The notes under the pieces: model-generated
The model's database searches: none
The model's input: only the letters and a program-made list of their open reading frames with translations
Told to the model about the DNA's origin: nothing
Shown: positions 35,061-45,639 of the stretch, in pieces
Layout: each line of letters starts with the position of its first letter
Numbering within the stretch: the stretch's first letter is position 1
Translations under genes and position numbers: made by a program
NCBI GenBank assembly: GCA_037349315.1
Contig: JBAIAC010000035.1
Coordinates: forward strand, 13,034,501 to 13,098,500
Source: Chelydra serpentina
Taxonomy: Eukaryota; Chordata; Testudines; Chelydridae
Reading direction: 5' to 3'
Length of the DNA stretch: 64,000 nt

Positions 35061-35255
35061 ATATCCTCTAAGGGCTAGATTCCCAGAGGAACTGAGGCGC
35101 AGAGACACTGGGCCTTGGTATGCCTAACTTCTAGGTGCTTAGAAAATCATTGTGATTCACAAAGCCTGTAGCATAAATGGGGAGAGAGAGATGCCTCTGA
35201 ATGGGATTCACAAAAGCCAGCATGCTAGGCAGCGCCTCACCTAAACCAGCCAATG

Positions 35256-35437
35256 GGGGGGAGGGATAGCTCAGTGGTTTGAGCATTGGCCTGCTAAACC
35301 CAGGGTTGTGAGTTCAATCCTTGAGGGGGCCATTTAGGGATCTGGGGCAAAAATTGGGGACTGGTCCTGCTTTGAGCAGGGGGTTGGACTAGATGACCTC
35401 CTAAGGTCCCTTCCAACCCTGATATTCTATGATTCTA
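35256..35437 (+). mobile_element. Cry I-type tRNA-derived SINE
   Basis: It starts 'gggggggagggatagctcag', with 'tttgagcattggcctgctaa', then the B-box-like 'gttgtgagttcaatcc', a unique middle, and the CR1-like tail 'gatattctatgattct'. Near-identical to the copy at 27564-27740. The intact 5' head supports identification as the tortoise-type pol III SINE and hence a cryptodiran turtle. It is a SINE rather than a tRNA gene: no acceptor-stem pairing or proper T-arm was found. Confidence 0.93.
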
Positions 35438-36078
35438 AGTTGAGGGGGTTGTGCTAAGACCCGCCCCTCTCAGAGATAGGTGCCTAAATCAGGTGTTCAG
35501 GGAGGCACTTCCCTGTGTTTAGGATTCTCAGCTGCAAACCTTCTCTTGGTGTTAGGTGCCTATGCTGTTTTAACAAGGAGAGGGGGAGGGACCCTCCTAG
35601 CTTTTAGTGGTTAGGTTTCTCGCCTGGGATGCAGGACACCTGATGGGGAGAAGGGATTTGAACTGGTATCTGCCGCACCTGAGGTGTGTGCCCTAATCAC
35701 GGGACTACAGGATATTCTGAAGTGGGACTTCCCCATTCTCTCCTGTGTATGCTGTTACACTGAATAAATAATTTTTAAAACTCATTGGAACAAGGGGACT
35801 GGATCCTGGACTGCCCAGGTGAGTGCTCTAACCACCAAGTTCCAGAGTCATTATCATGCTTTCTCTCTCTCTCCCTCTGGCCTAATGAGTCTTTCATTCT
35901 TTATCCAAAGTAGTTTCAACAGGAAAGACTGGGGGAGTCCCACAGAATAGCTCATAACTCAGTGTTTAGGGAACTCACCTGAGAGTTAGCAGATCCCAAG
36001 TCAAATTCCTCCTTCCCTTTCGGGGGCGGGGGGCGGACGGACACTTGAACTGGGGTCTCCAGTATCCCAGGTGAGAAC

Positions 36079-37702
36079 TAGGGTTGCCAACTTTCTAATT
36101 CCAGAACACCTTTGCCCCGCCCACTGCCCTGCCTCTTCCCTAAGGCCCTGCCCATTGCCCCACCCCTTCCTGAGGCCCCGTCCCCACTCACTCCATCCCT
36201 CCCTCCATCACTTGCTCTCCCCAACCCTCTCACATGCTCATTTTCACTGCAAGGCCCAAACAGGCGTATTTATTGTTTTGACAGATTTATTACGCTAAGT
36301 TCAGTTTTATTTGTTATAGGATGCTAGAGTTGGCAGCAAAAAAGGTAATTTCACAAAGGTTTTCATGATTCTTTCCCTCCCCTCTTCCCATTTCTTGTGA
36401 CCAGCTCCATGTTTTTTGCTCAATAAAGTTATTGTAATTTTATGTGTGGAATTAGGACCACACATTATCACAGCTGCAACGGGTCCATTAAAGGCCCACT
36501 CCTGAAGCCTAAATACAAAGCCATAGAGCACAACCACAGAAATGCACACCTGTCCAGATACCTGTATAAATAAATCTGTAGAAACTGACTCCCACAGCTA
36601 CATGCAGATACATGTATTCATGTGTACACATCTAGCATGCACTAACACATATACTTCCACATTATTTAATATTACAATTGTTGTTTAGTGCCTAGAGACC
36701 CCAACTACGATCAGGGCTCCTGGGTGGTAGGTGCTGGACATACACATAAAAAGAGAGTCTGCAACAAAGAGTTGATAATGTAGCTAGACAAAGGTGGGGA
36801 GAAATGTCTGATACATTGGCTCTTCTGCAATTACTAGTCAACAACATTCACTTTTTAAGAAATAATACATTTCTTTTAGAGTTCCCTTCTCTTGTTACAA
36901 AATGAATACACACACATTTTATGTCATCCATTTTTGTGTGTGCACAAACCAGCAAAAGGAATAAAAGTCAAAGAGTTAGGCTGCAAATTTTATTCACACA
37001 GGTATACACACATATGGCAATACACGCACCTCCCTAGACACAAACACACAGTCTCTTACACACATACAATGCATGCATGCACACACTTGCCTACACAGAG
37101 ACGCTTTGTCATACACTTTTCCAGGGGCTGCCTAAATCACCCAGCTGGGAAGAGAGGAGGGTGGGCTGGAGGGGAAAAGATGGGGTGGGGGTGGAAGAGA
37201 GAGGATGGGAAGAGAAAGAGGCCAAGGACGAGAGCAGGGTGGGGGTGAGACAGGGATATACATACCTCCACTCCTAGGTGCTGGCGATGGGGCGAGAGAC
37301 CGCGGTTTGCCGCAGGGCACATGCCACAGCTGGAGCCCAGCCACACAAGGAGGCAAGGAGAAGAGGCCGGGCAGCCGCAGGAGAGGCGCGTGCCACGCGA
37401 CCCCTCAACAGCCGCCTGCTGAGCACTCCTGAGTTGTGGTTGCGCTAGTTCCTCCTCTGCCCTGGCCCAGCCAATGGGAGCGGTGCCTGCAAGCGGAGGG
37501 CAGGGCAGCACGCAGATCCCTCTGGCCACCCCTAAGGCTAGGAGCTGGACATGCCGGCTGCTTCCTGACCCGGGAGCAGTGCAGCGGCTGTCAGGGAGCC
37601 TGCCAGTCCCACTGCGTGGCATGGCAGCGCCGCCAATCGGACAGCCCAGGATCCCTTTTTGACTGGGTGTTCTGGTCCAAAACTGGACACCTGGTCACCC
37701 TA
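36079..37702 (+). mobile_element. 1.6-kb hAT-type element, long relative of the short MITE family
   Basis: It begins 'tagggttgccaactttct' and ends 'cacctggtcaccctag'-1 at 37702, flanked by a perfect 8-bp duplication 'gtgagaac' (36071-36078, 37703-37710). The right terminus is that of the 120-bp MITE family at 32119 and elsewhere, while the left differs after 'taggg'. The interior (36260-37660) is not shared with the short copies and includes an old family A repeat (36663-36800), CA-rich sequence (36900-37090) and a GC-rich end. No transposase motif is recognised in any frame. Confidence 0.85.
36663..36800 (+). repeat. Old interspersed repeat, family A
   Basis: 'gtgcctagagaccccaact', 'gatcagggctcctgg', 'aggtgctggacatacacat' match the repeat at 19625-19745 (reversed) and 9421-9530. 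Its presence inside a hAT element means the element carries ordinary genomic sequence or that the repeat inserted later. Confidence 0.65.
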
Positions 37703-38575
37703 GTGAGAACCTTAACAACTGGGCTAAAAGTTACAAGGGAGGGCCTCCTACTCCTCTATCTCCTTCAGTTTTGTGTAAGTTCCCCTCTCGGGGCTAGATC
37801 TAGCAGGTGAGCTCTGAGCATGCCTATGGGATTGGGCCCTGCAGGTGAATAAGTGGGGGAAAGATGGGAATTCCTCCACATTTGTGCATCACATTGGGGC
37901 TTGGGTGTCTGGACGCCTGGTGTGGAGCCGCAGTAAGCATGCTCAAAGGCAGAAACTTGGGAGTCAAGCAAACTTTACAGCAAAAATATAGGCACTGACC
38001 AAGTTTAGGCGCCTACAGCATTTGTGAGCAGCTGAGCTGCATTTTTGTGAATCCTAGGAGGGTGGGATTCTGGGATTTAGGCACCAACAGTGACAGGTGC
38101 CTAAGTCCTTTTGGGAATCTAGCCTTAAGTGTGGTGGTTTGTTTTTTTTAAAATCCTAATGTAATGAATGTCTTCGTACAGCACTATTTGTCTACCTTAG
38201 TAGCTGTAGAGGGAAATAAAGTCAGGTGAAAGCTACTGCTTTGTCAGATCTGCAACACTTGGCTCTAGATAAGAACTTCCTCCAAGTTTAGTGATACTTG
38301 GATGCAGGGTTTTGTCAGGCCTGTTAAAAGAGATTTTACATTTTGTGTTCTCCATTATCTGTGTGAACTCCTCTTTGAAAATTGAAATCATACCTCTCTC
38401 TCTTTCTCTGTGTGTGCGCAGAATTTGGCCTGTTTTCATTTGTTTCTGTGGTATCTAGTTCCCTGTGTTTCTGAAGAAGTTTAAGCTAATATAGCTTCTT
38501 TTGTTGACTTTCTAATTAATGCGCTGGTAGTGACAGGAAGGCTGATTGATGCAAAACCAGCAATGGGAGCACAAG

Positions 38576-38698
38576 TAGGGTGATCAGATGTTTGATTTTA
38601 TAGGGACAGTTCCGATTTTGGGAGCTTTTTCTTATATGGGCACCTATTACCCCCCACCCCCTGTCCTGATTTGTTACACTTGCTATCTGGTCACCCTA
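38576..38698 (-). mobile_element. Short hAT MITE, 'tagggtgaccaga' family, copy 2
   Basis: 123 bp with ends 'tagggtgatcaga' and 'ctggtcaccctaa'-1, flanked by a perfect 8-bp duplication 'agcacaag' (38568-38575, 38699-38706). Opposite orientation to the copy at 32119 by internal sequence. Confidence 0.95.
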
Positions 38699-38706
38699 AG
38701 CACAAG

Positions 38707-39475
38707 ACAATATCAAATCACATTGACTATCAATGGGGCTGGCTGCTTAGCTCCTCTGACATGCCTAGCCCTATTGAATGGGTACTACATAAGGAGTAGC
38801 TTATTTTTATTAATTTCTTGACAGTGTAGTTGATTTAAACAAACACTCTATGAATATTTAGATTCTAGAGCACATTCCACACTAGTTTATAATAGCCCAG
38901 TTCACTCTTACCTATGGTGCAGCTCCCACCACTCCATAAAAATTGTATAGAAAGTAATATCGGGATGTAAATCATTGTCGCATGTTGTTTTTGCAACACC
39001 CAAAATCGCTGTGAAACCTTTACCGAAACAAATGGAAACACATGGTCCCATTTGCAGCTGAAGGGCCCCAATTTCAAGCAAGGTCCAATCTGAAGCCCAC
39101 TGAAGTCAATAAGAGTCTTTTTATTTACTTCCTTGGGCTTTGGATCCAGGCCTAGCCACTACGGGGTTGCTCATGTGAGCAGCATGCACTGGTGTTTAGA
39201 CATGAGACAATGCATAACAAACCGCAATGAGGGGATAGAATGAGGAAGGTTGAGGTTGACAACAACACAATCAAATGGCCACTCAGTTCTAGGCATTCTA
39301 TACCTTGCCGGTACAACTACTGTGAGTGTTTGATACATATCTAATATCATGTAATTGTGACTATTGACCTGCTTCATGTGGGGTGGATGCTGTTTACGCT
39401 AACTGTTACTGGGATAGTTTCTCTGTCCTTTCAGAGGCCCAGAGCTGAGATATGCCTGTATATGATGGTAGTGCT
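38707..39475. other. No gene or repeat recognised
   Basis: Short frames only. Confidence 0.4.
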
Positions 39476-39483
39476 TGTGTGAC

Positions 39484-39603
39484 TAGGGTGACCAGACTGC
39501 AAGTGTGAAAAATTGGGACGGGGTGGGGGGTAATAGGAACCTATAGAAGAAAGACCCAAAAATCGGGACTGTCCCTATAAAATCGGGACATCTGGTCACC
39601 CTA
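39484..39603 (+). mobile_element. Short hAT MITE, 'tagggtgaccaga' family, copy 3
   Basis: 120 bp, ends 'tagggtgaccaga' and 'tctggtcacccta', flanked by a perfect 8-bp duplication 'tgtgtgac' (39476-39483, 39604-39611). Confidence 0.96.
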
Positions 39604-39710
39604 TGTGTGACAGACCTGTCAGCTAGGATGATTCCCTATAATAACCACAGCAAAATGTGTTCTTGTATCATTGTTATGAGAAACTATCTGTAGTTCTTCA
39701 CAAGAAGAAT

Positions 39711-39754
39711 CTCTCTCTCTCTCTCTCTCTTCCCCCCCCCCCCCCCCCCCCCCC
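39711..39754 (+). repeat. (CT)10 followed by 23-base C run
   Basis: A CT microsatellite at 39711-39730 leads into T and an uninterrupted C run at 39732-39754. Length is likely to vary or be misassembled. Confidence 0.95.
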
Positions 39755-40177
39755 GGATGGGTGTAACTGTTGCTAGGTTATCAGTAAAACTGGCTGTGTG
39801 TGAAAACATGTGGAACTAGTGTCACGAACTTGCACTTGTTCGTGGGAAGTGCTGATGCAATGCTTTGCACAGATGTGCCAGGCAGGTGGCCAGATTGCAA
39901 GTGGGATTTCCTAGGTGAGAAGTTGGCGGCTGAAGTGGCCTGTGTGCTGTGGCGCGACTCCCTCAGTCTGTTTCTGTATTTGAAGTGATCCTGCCATATT
40001 CATGAAATGGACCTTGTCCCAGGAATGTGTTTATCTAAGGATGTTGCCAGCACTGTAAAAACGCCTGAAATCTCAAATGTGTTTTCAACACAATTTGGGG
40101 ATTTGAAAACCTTCACACTACTTAGTTTGCAATCAGTCCCGCTTTGATCCAACTGTAAGAAACTACAAATATTAGAG

Positions 40178-40490
40178 CAGGGATGGGCAGCCTTTCAGAA
40201 GTGGTGTGCTGAGTCTTCATTTATTCACTCAAATGTAAGGTTTCACGTGCCAGTAATACATTTTAATGTTTTTAGAAGGTCTCTTTCTAGAAGTCTTTAA
40301 TATATAACTAAACTATTGTTGTATGTAAAGTAAATAAGGTTTTAAAAATGTTTAAGCAGCTTCATTTAAAACTAAATTAAAATGCAGAGCCCCCAGGACC
40401 GGTGGCCAGGACCTGGGCAGTGTGTGAGTGCCACTGAAAATCAGCTACCATGCTGCCTTTGGCACCCGTGCCATAGGTTGCATACCCCTG
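40178..40490. mobile_element. hAT-type element with perfect 8-bp TSD
   Basis: The ends are 'cagggatgggcagcctttc' and 'aggttgcatacccctg' (imperfect inverted repeats) with 'tattagag' on both sides (40170-40177, 40491-40498). The interior is AT-rich and non-coding. Confidence 0.92.
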
Positions 40491-40879
40491 TATTAGAGTC
40501 AACAATGTATGCTCTATCATTGCTGACTGACTCATCATTAACTCCACACTAATTTGCAGTCACTATATTCAAGGGAATCTTGCAGGACACAAAAAGAATC
40601 TGCATTTTGCTTGTGCCCTTTGCATGTTATGATAGAGGCTCTTCATCTGCTTCCAATACTACGTAGCTTAGGAATTAGCTTAAAGCTGGTTCTCTTCTTA
40701 CCTGAATCAGGTTAGGGAGTTGCTTTGGGTTGCTTATTCCCCAAGTGTGGGAGATGAGTTTGAAGTGGAAGGTCACAAGGTGACCGCTGCTTATGGCTAA
40801 AATAATAATAAAAATACTTTTTCAATTGTATAGTATCTTCCATAGGATGATATCCATCCCCCTTTTAAAAACGACTGAT

Positions 40880-40975
40880 TTTTGTGGGAGTTCTATGGCC
40901 CGTGTTCTACAGGAGGTCAGACTAGATGATCACAATGGTCCCTTCTGGCCTTGGCGTCTGTGAATGAATTGTGTC
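40880..40975 (+). mobile_element. CR1 3' tail, third subfamily
   Basis: 'caggaggtcagactagatga' and 'ggtcccttctggcctt' followed by 'tctgtgaatgaa' mark a CR1 3' end. The body is not recognised. Confidence 0.7.
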
Positions 40976-41638
40976 ACACTGGACCTTGCAGGAGTGCTGA
41001 GAATCATCATTTCATCTTTCTGAATGAGGGAGCTGAGACTCGGCGGGGTTGGAGTTTCATTAGTAGTTTTTGGTGTCAATGCTTTTAGGTGCCTCACTTT
41101 AGACACCCCACTTCCATTCAGAAGTGCTGATCACCCACAGCACCAGTTGAAGGCAGTAAGCTATTTGTGTTCAGGCCTTCTGAAAATAAGGTCTTGGGGC
41201 CAATGTTTTTAAATATGGGTGCTTAAACTCAAGCCCCTAAATCCCTACTTAGGCCCCTAAACAAGTAGCCTGATTTCAGAACTGCTGAGCAGCTTCTGTT
41301 AACTTCAGCAGGGCTGTGGGTGTTCAATACCACCAATAATCAGGCCACTTATCTAGATGGCTAAAGATGGGCGTGGGTGACTAACGTTAGGCACCTGTGT
41401 CTGAATATTTTAGCCTTAGAGTATGTCTACTGTACAGCAGCACAACGGTAGTGCCATAGTGCAGAAACTTCCTACATTGACGGAAGGGATTTTTCTGTTT
41501 ATGTAGTTAATCCACCTCTGTGAGAGACAGTAGCTAGGTTGATGGAAGAATGCTGCATCTATACGGTGGGTTAGGTCGACCTCGCTGCATCACTCAAGGC
41601 TGTGAACATTTCCCCCCAGCCTTGAGTGAGGTAGCTAT

Positions 41639-43160
41639 TGTGATGGGTTGGACCCCCCCTTCTGGAATGCCACCTCATGTTCTGGGATTTCACTCGAGCC
41701 TTTCCTCCACCAGCCTGGGTTCCCACTCCCTGTTTTGCTGAATTAGGCTGTCCTTGCAGCACATACACACAGATAAGGCCACACCCAGCTGCAGCCACAG
41801 ACTGAAGTCAGCTCTTTGTGAGAGGACTCCCCCAGCACTCACGTGCACACTCCTTTTGGGAGACAACCCCAAAATAATACTGTCTGGCACTGTATAGAAA
41901 AATCAGCACAGCGCAAGCTCATAAAAATCTGCCCTCTTCCTCAATGGGAAGAGAGATGTGCATGACTCTTCCCCCCCCCCCCCCCAGTTAGAAATTACAT
42001 AAACTGGGTTTAATAATAAACAAAATAAGTTTATTAACTACAGAAGGTAGATTTTTTTAAGTGGTCAAAGGGATAGCAAACAGAACAAAGCAGATTACCT
42101 TAGTAAATAAACAAAAGCCGCAAACTGAGGTTGACACACTAGATAGGTAGGATACAAATTAGAAAATTCTCACCCTGAGTGATAAACAGGCTGACAGATT
42201 CTTAAGGCACAAGTTGCCTTGGCTTTCCTAGGTTTTCTTACACAGGCTAAAAATCCTTCCATCCTGGGACCATCACTTCCCACAGTTCAGTCTTTGTTCC
42301 TAAGGTGATTTCAGGTCTGTTGTAGGGAGAGTGATGACCCCTCATGTTATCATTGTCTCTCTTTTCTGTCTTCCCCCTACTTGCTAGAAAGCTTTTTTGC
42401 TGTGACTTGGGTCAAACAGTTCCCATTGTGTAGAGCAGGGGTCTCAAACTCAAATGCCCACGAGGGCCGCATGAGGACTAGGGCATTGGCCCGAGGGCCG
42501 CATCACAGACACCCACCCCTTGCCCCGCCCCCACTCCACCCCTTCCATGAGGCCCCGCCCCTGCCCTGCCTCTTTCCTGCCCCCATTCCAACCCCTTCCC
42601 CGAAGTCCTCACCCCAACTCTGCCAACTCCCTGCCCCCGGGGGTGCAGGAGGAGTGCGGAGTGTGGCAGGGGGTCAGGGTGCAAGGTGTGGCAGGGGGCT
42701 CAGGGCAGGGAGTGCAGGAGGTGTGTAGGGGGCTCAGGGCAGGGAATTGGGGTGTGGGGTGCAGCTGCTCGCGGCGCCACGAGGTAAGTAGAGGGACGGG
42801 GGGGGGGCACAGGCTGCTTGGCGGCCCGCGAGTTTGAGACCCCTGGTGTAGAGCTATCTTTGAGAGGTGTCTATTGGACACAGTTCCTGGGGTAATCCCG
42901 GGAACTGTGCATTTCTTCAATAAACCACTAATATTGTTTGGCCTCATCTAACGTAGCACATTTGAAATACAGACATGGTCAATATTCCCAGCTTCAGATA
43001 CAAAAATAATACATGCATACAAATTAGGTAAACACATTCAGTAAATTATAACCTTTCCAATGATACCTTACAAGACCCATCTTGCATAAAGTATATCTTA
43101 GTTATACTATATTCATATCATAACCATATAGCCATGAAAAATATGGGGTGTAACATCACA
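41639..43160 (+). mobile_element. Solo LTR with perfect 5-bp TSD
   Basis: It begins 'tgtgatgggttggacc' and ends 'gtgtaacatcaca', with TG...CA inverted termini (TGTGATG/CATCACA), flanked by 'gctat' at 41634-41638 and 43161-43165. A 5-bp duplication is typical of retroviral or LTR-retrotransposon integration. Removing the nested hAT element and its duplication leaves about 1.1 kb. Possible polyadenylation signal 'aataaa' near 42918; a 15-C run lies at 41971-41985. With no internal region or second LTR, it is a solo LTR, formed by recombination between two LTRs. Confidence 0.93.
42436..42845. mobile_element. hAT-type element inside the solo LTR
   Basis: Perfect 16-bp terminal inverted repeats 'caggggtctcaaactc' / 'gagtttgagacccctg', with a perfect 8-bp duplication 'gtgtagag' (42428-42435, 42846-42853). 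The interior is GC-rich with repeated 'ccccgccc' and 'gcagggggtcagg'-type runs. It is the youngest layer of this nest. Confidence 0.97.
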
Positions 43161-43195
43161 GCTATGTCAATCTAATTTTTAAATTTAGACCAGGC

Positions 43196-43935
43196 CTACG
43201 CATTTAAATATGGGCCCCCAAAATGTAAGGCAATTTTTAAAACTTTGCCCAAGGTCACACAAGATGTCTATGGCAACGCTCGAAATAAAAGTTAAGTCTC
43301 CTGACTTCAGTGGGTTATCCTCAAGACCATCAGTCCCCAGCAAGAGCACGTTCTGCTGGCTAAGCCATGGAACAACATTGGTATTCACATTCTAAGGGCT
43401 GGGTGTTGTGGTGGGCTGGATGAGAGAGGTTTGGAGAACAATCACACTAAAAGTTAAGGAAAGTGTGAGTTTCTAATGTGCTCTGTGAAATGACAGGCAA
43501 GGAGAGGAAAGTGTGCCAGGAATGCTTAGAATTATTGCCTCCACTCGAAATCCTAACAAAGGCAAACATTGCTTGCCGTTAACATTGCATTTGGACAGCA
43601 TCTCCTCCAGAACATGGGTTTGTGGGTTCCTTGCAAAATTTATTATGATTGTTGGTTTTCATGCTTTTCCTGAGCCTGCATCTGGTGATACTTATCTTTG
43701 TATTGTAAACTGCTGAATCACTGTAAAAAAGCTACTTTTGAAAACAGGAACCTGAGGTGTTTTTCAAATTAATTGCTAAAAAGCTTATATTCTCCATCTG
43801 CTTCCACAGTTCAATTCCCTCCAGCCCCAAAACACTTGCTAGCTACCTTGAGTTTATAAAATGGACATGTACATGAAGGAAGCAAAGCAATTTTGACAGA
43901 ACATGGCTCGAGTATTTGGATTATTTAAGGTCTGG
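43196..43935. other. No gene or repeat recognised
   Basis: Short frames only; no repeat ends found. Confidence 0.4.
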
Positions 43936-44259
43936 GGACTAAGGGTAAAAATTCTAAAAGTGCCTAAGTGACTTAGAAGCCTACATCTCATTTTCAGAAG
44001 TGACTTAGACATTTAGGCACCTAAGTGCCATTGACTTTTTATGAGACGTCATTCCTAAGGCCCAGTCCTTACAGCAGTTTCGGCTTCTAACTTTTATTGA
44101 AATCAATAGAAGTTAGGTGTCTATATGTCTTTTGATGATCTGGGCCTTGATTTCAATGGGTGTTAGGTGCCTAGATGCTTTTGAAAATTGCACTAGGTGC
44201 CTAAATACCTCTAAAAACCTGGCCCCTAATACCTTCATCACTTTTGAAAATGGAACTAT

Positions 44260-44348
44260 GGCCTGGTCTATACTTAAGTTAGGCAGACATAGCTACAGCC
44301 CCTTCACTGGCATAGCTATACTGACCTAACCTGCAGTGTAGACGCAGC
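44260..44348. mobile_element. Short 'gtctacact'-type MITE, nested
   Basis: Ends 'ggcctggtctatactt' and 'cagtgtagacgcagc', flanked by 'tat' on both sides. Confidence 0.65.
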
Positions 44349-44351
44349 TAT

Positions 44352-44436
44352 GGCTGTGTCTACACTATGGGGTTTTGCTGATGTAGCTATGGTGATGTAC
44401 CTATGCAGGCATAGTCTCCGTAGAGGACACATACCC
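44352..44436. mobile_element. Short 'gtctacact'-type MITE, nested and adjacent
   Basis: Starts 'ggctgtgtctacactatgg' and ends 'ggacacataccc' before a TTA. Directly abuts the copies on both sides; duplication unclear. Confidence 0.5.
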
Positions 44437-44439
44437 TTA

Positions 44440-44703
44440 GACCTGGTCTACATCTAAACATTATGTGGACCAAGCTACATTATATGGACCAATCTCAGGG
44501 ATTTGGAAAATGTTGTGCCCTGTATGTTGTTGTTAGGGCAACTTAATCCCCACTGCAGATGCAGCTAGGTTGACAGAAGAGGTGAATTAACTACTTTTGA
44601 CAGGGAAAAACCTTTCCATTGATGTAGGAAGCATCAGCGCTACAATGGCACAGCTGTAGCACCATAGCTGAGCCTCTATAACCGCTGTAGCATAGACGTC
44701 CCC
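44440..44703. mobile_element. PIF/Harbinger-like MITE, nested
   Basis: Ends 'gacctggtctacatc' and 'agcatagacgtcccc', flanked by TTA at 44437-44439 and 44704-44706. Confidence 0.75.
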
Positions 44704-44904
44704 TTAGGCTTGTAAGGAACTTAAACACTTTTGAAAATCTTATCCTTGAACTCATTGGCACCTTGAAGACCCTGAAGGAATCGGTTCAAAAAAAATCCTT
44801 CCCCATTGCTTTATGCTGCACTTCAGAATTCTTCCTCTGCACCCAAATACAATTTCCGTCCTGAAAAATCTGTTTGCTCTCTCATTACTCGCGAGAGCCT
44901 GTCA

Positions 44905-45090
44905 GAATTCTGCACATTTCAATTGTTCTTTTCATTTTCAGTGTTGATTTTAGATGGGGGGGCAGGAGGGACTCAGGAGGAATTCAATTACATTTTCATA
45001 AAGATTTCTTTTTTAAAAAGTTTTTGACCAGCTGCAGAGCTGGTTGGAACATTTCAATTTTCAAAACTAATTGATACATTTTTGAAAAAC
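44905..45090. repeat. T-rich interspersed repeat
   Basis: Contains 'agtttttgaccagctgcaga' and 'gctggttggaacatttcaat', as in the other T-rich copies. Confidence 0.5.
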
Positions 45091-45317
45091 TACTAATGAA
45101 TGGCAAACATTTTGCCACGTTTTCAACTATAAAAAATATTATAGGGGCAGCCCACCTTCAAATTCATTTCTAGTGGGCTAGTTAGTTCAGACAATTCCTG
45201 ACCATAGGATTAGCATTAATTTAATGCCATTAAACTAAATCTTTTTTTTAAATTACAGATCTTCAGTAGGGAAAGTGTCCTTTTTGGCATTAGCACTGAA
45301 TAATGTCAGTTATATTT

Positions 45318-45630
45318 GGTATTGAAGGAAGCACTTCTTCACACAACACAATCAATCTGTGGAACTCAGTGTCTTGGGATGTTGTGAAGGCCAAAAGTAT
45401 AACTGTGTTCACGGAGGATAGGTGCGTCAACCAAGATGGTCAGGGATGCTACCCTGTGCTCTGGATGTCTCTCAAACTCCAACTGACAGAAGCTGGGAAT
45501 GGACAAGAGGAGATGGATCACTTGAAATTGCCCTGTTTTGTTTATTCCCTCTAATGCCTCTGGAATTGGCCACTGTCTGAAGACAGGATATTGGGCTAGA
45601 TGGACCATTGTTCTTATGTTCTTTTCTTTG
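45318..45630 (+). mobile_element. CR1 3' end, diverged
   Basis: 'ggaagcacttcttcacacaa' and 'ggatattgggctagatggac' and the terminal 'gttcttatgttctt' match the CR1 subfamily at 23429-23711 with many changes and an internal replacement or expansion. Confidence 0.8.
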
Positions 45631-45639
45631 ACTTATTTA

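Larger units (their letters stand above)
35073..38124. mobile_element. 3-kb TIR element with nested SINE and nested hAT element
   Basis: The left end 'ggctagattcccagagga' and the right end 'tccttttgggaatctagcc' are inverted copies (about 13 perfect bases and more imperfect inward). The flanks 'ctaag' and 'ttaag' suggest a short TWA-type duplication but do not settle it. Its own sequence (about 1.2 kb after removing insertions) carries tRNA-like phrases such as 'agtggttaggtttctcgcct' and repeated 'aggtgcct' motifs. It contains the SINE at 35256-35437 and the hAT element at 36079-37702, both therefore younger. No transposase is seen. Confidence 0.75.
41412..43195. mobile_element. 'gtctacact'-type MITE split by a solo LTR
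   Basis: The left part (41412-41638) begins 'agtatgtctactgtacagc' and contains 'gttaggtcgacctcgctgc'; the right part (43161-43195) is 'gctatgtcaatctaattttt' ending in 'tagaccaggcc'. Joined by removing the LTR and one duplication copy, they give an ordinary member of this MITE family. The MITE is older than the LTR. Confidence 0.75.
43943..44745. mobile_element. TIR element rich in 'aagtgcctaag', containing nested MITEs
   Basis: The left end 'gggtaaaaattctaaaag' and the right end 'cttttgaaaatcttatcc' are inverted copies with mismatches, flanked by 'taa' and 'ttg' (a diverged TWA-type site). The interior repeats 'tgacttagacatttagg' and 'tgttaggtgcctaga' in both orientations. Three MITEs sit in its right half. 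Confidence 0.65.

Noticed and set aside
35256..35340. Second tRNA-like stretch
   Set aside because: Same SINE family; not a functional tRNA gene.
37137..37622. 161-codon minus-strand frame
   Set aside because: It lies in the GC-rich end of a hAT-type element and has low-complexity composition.
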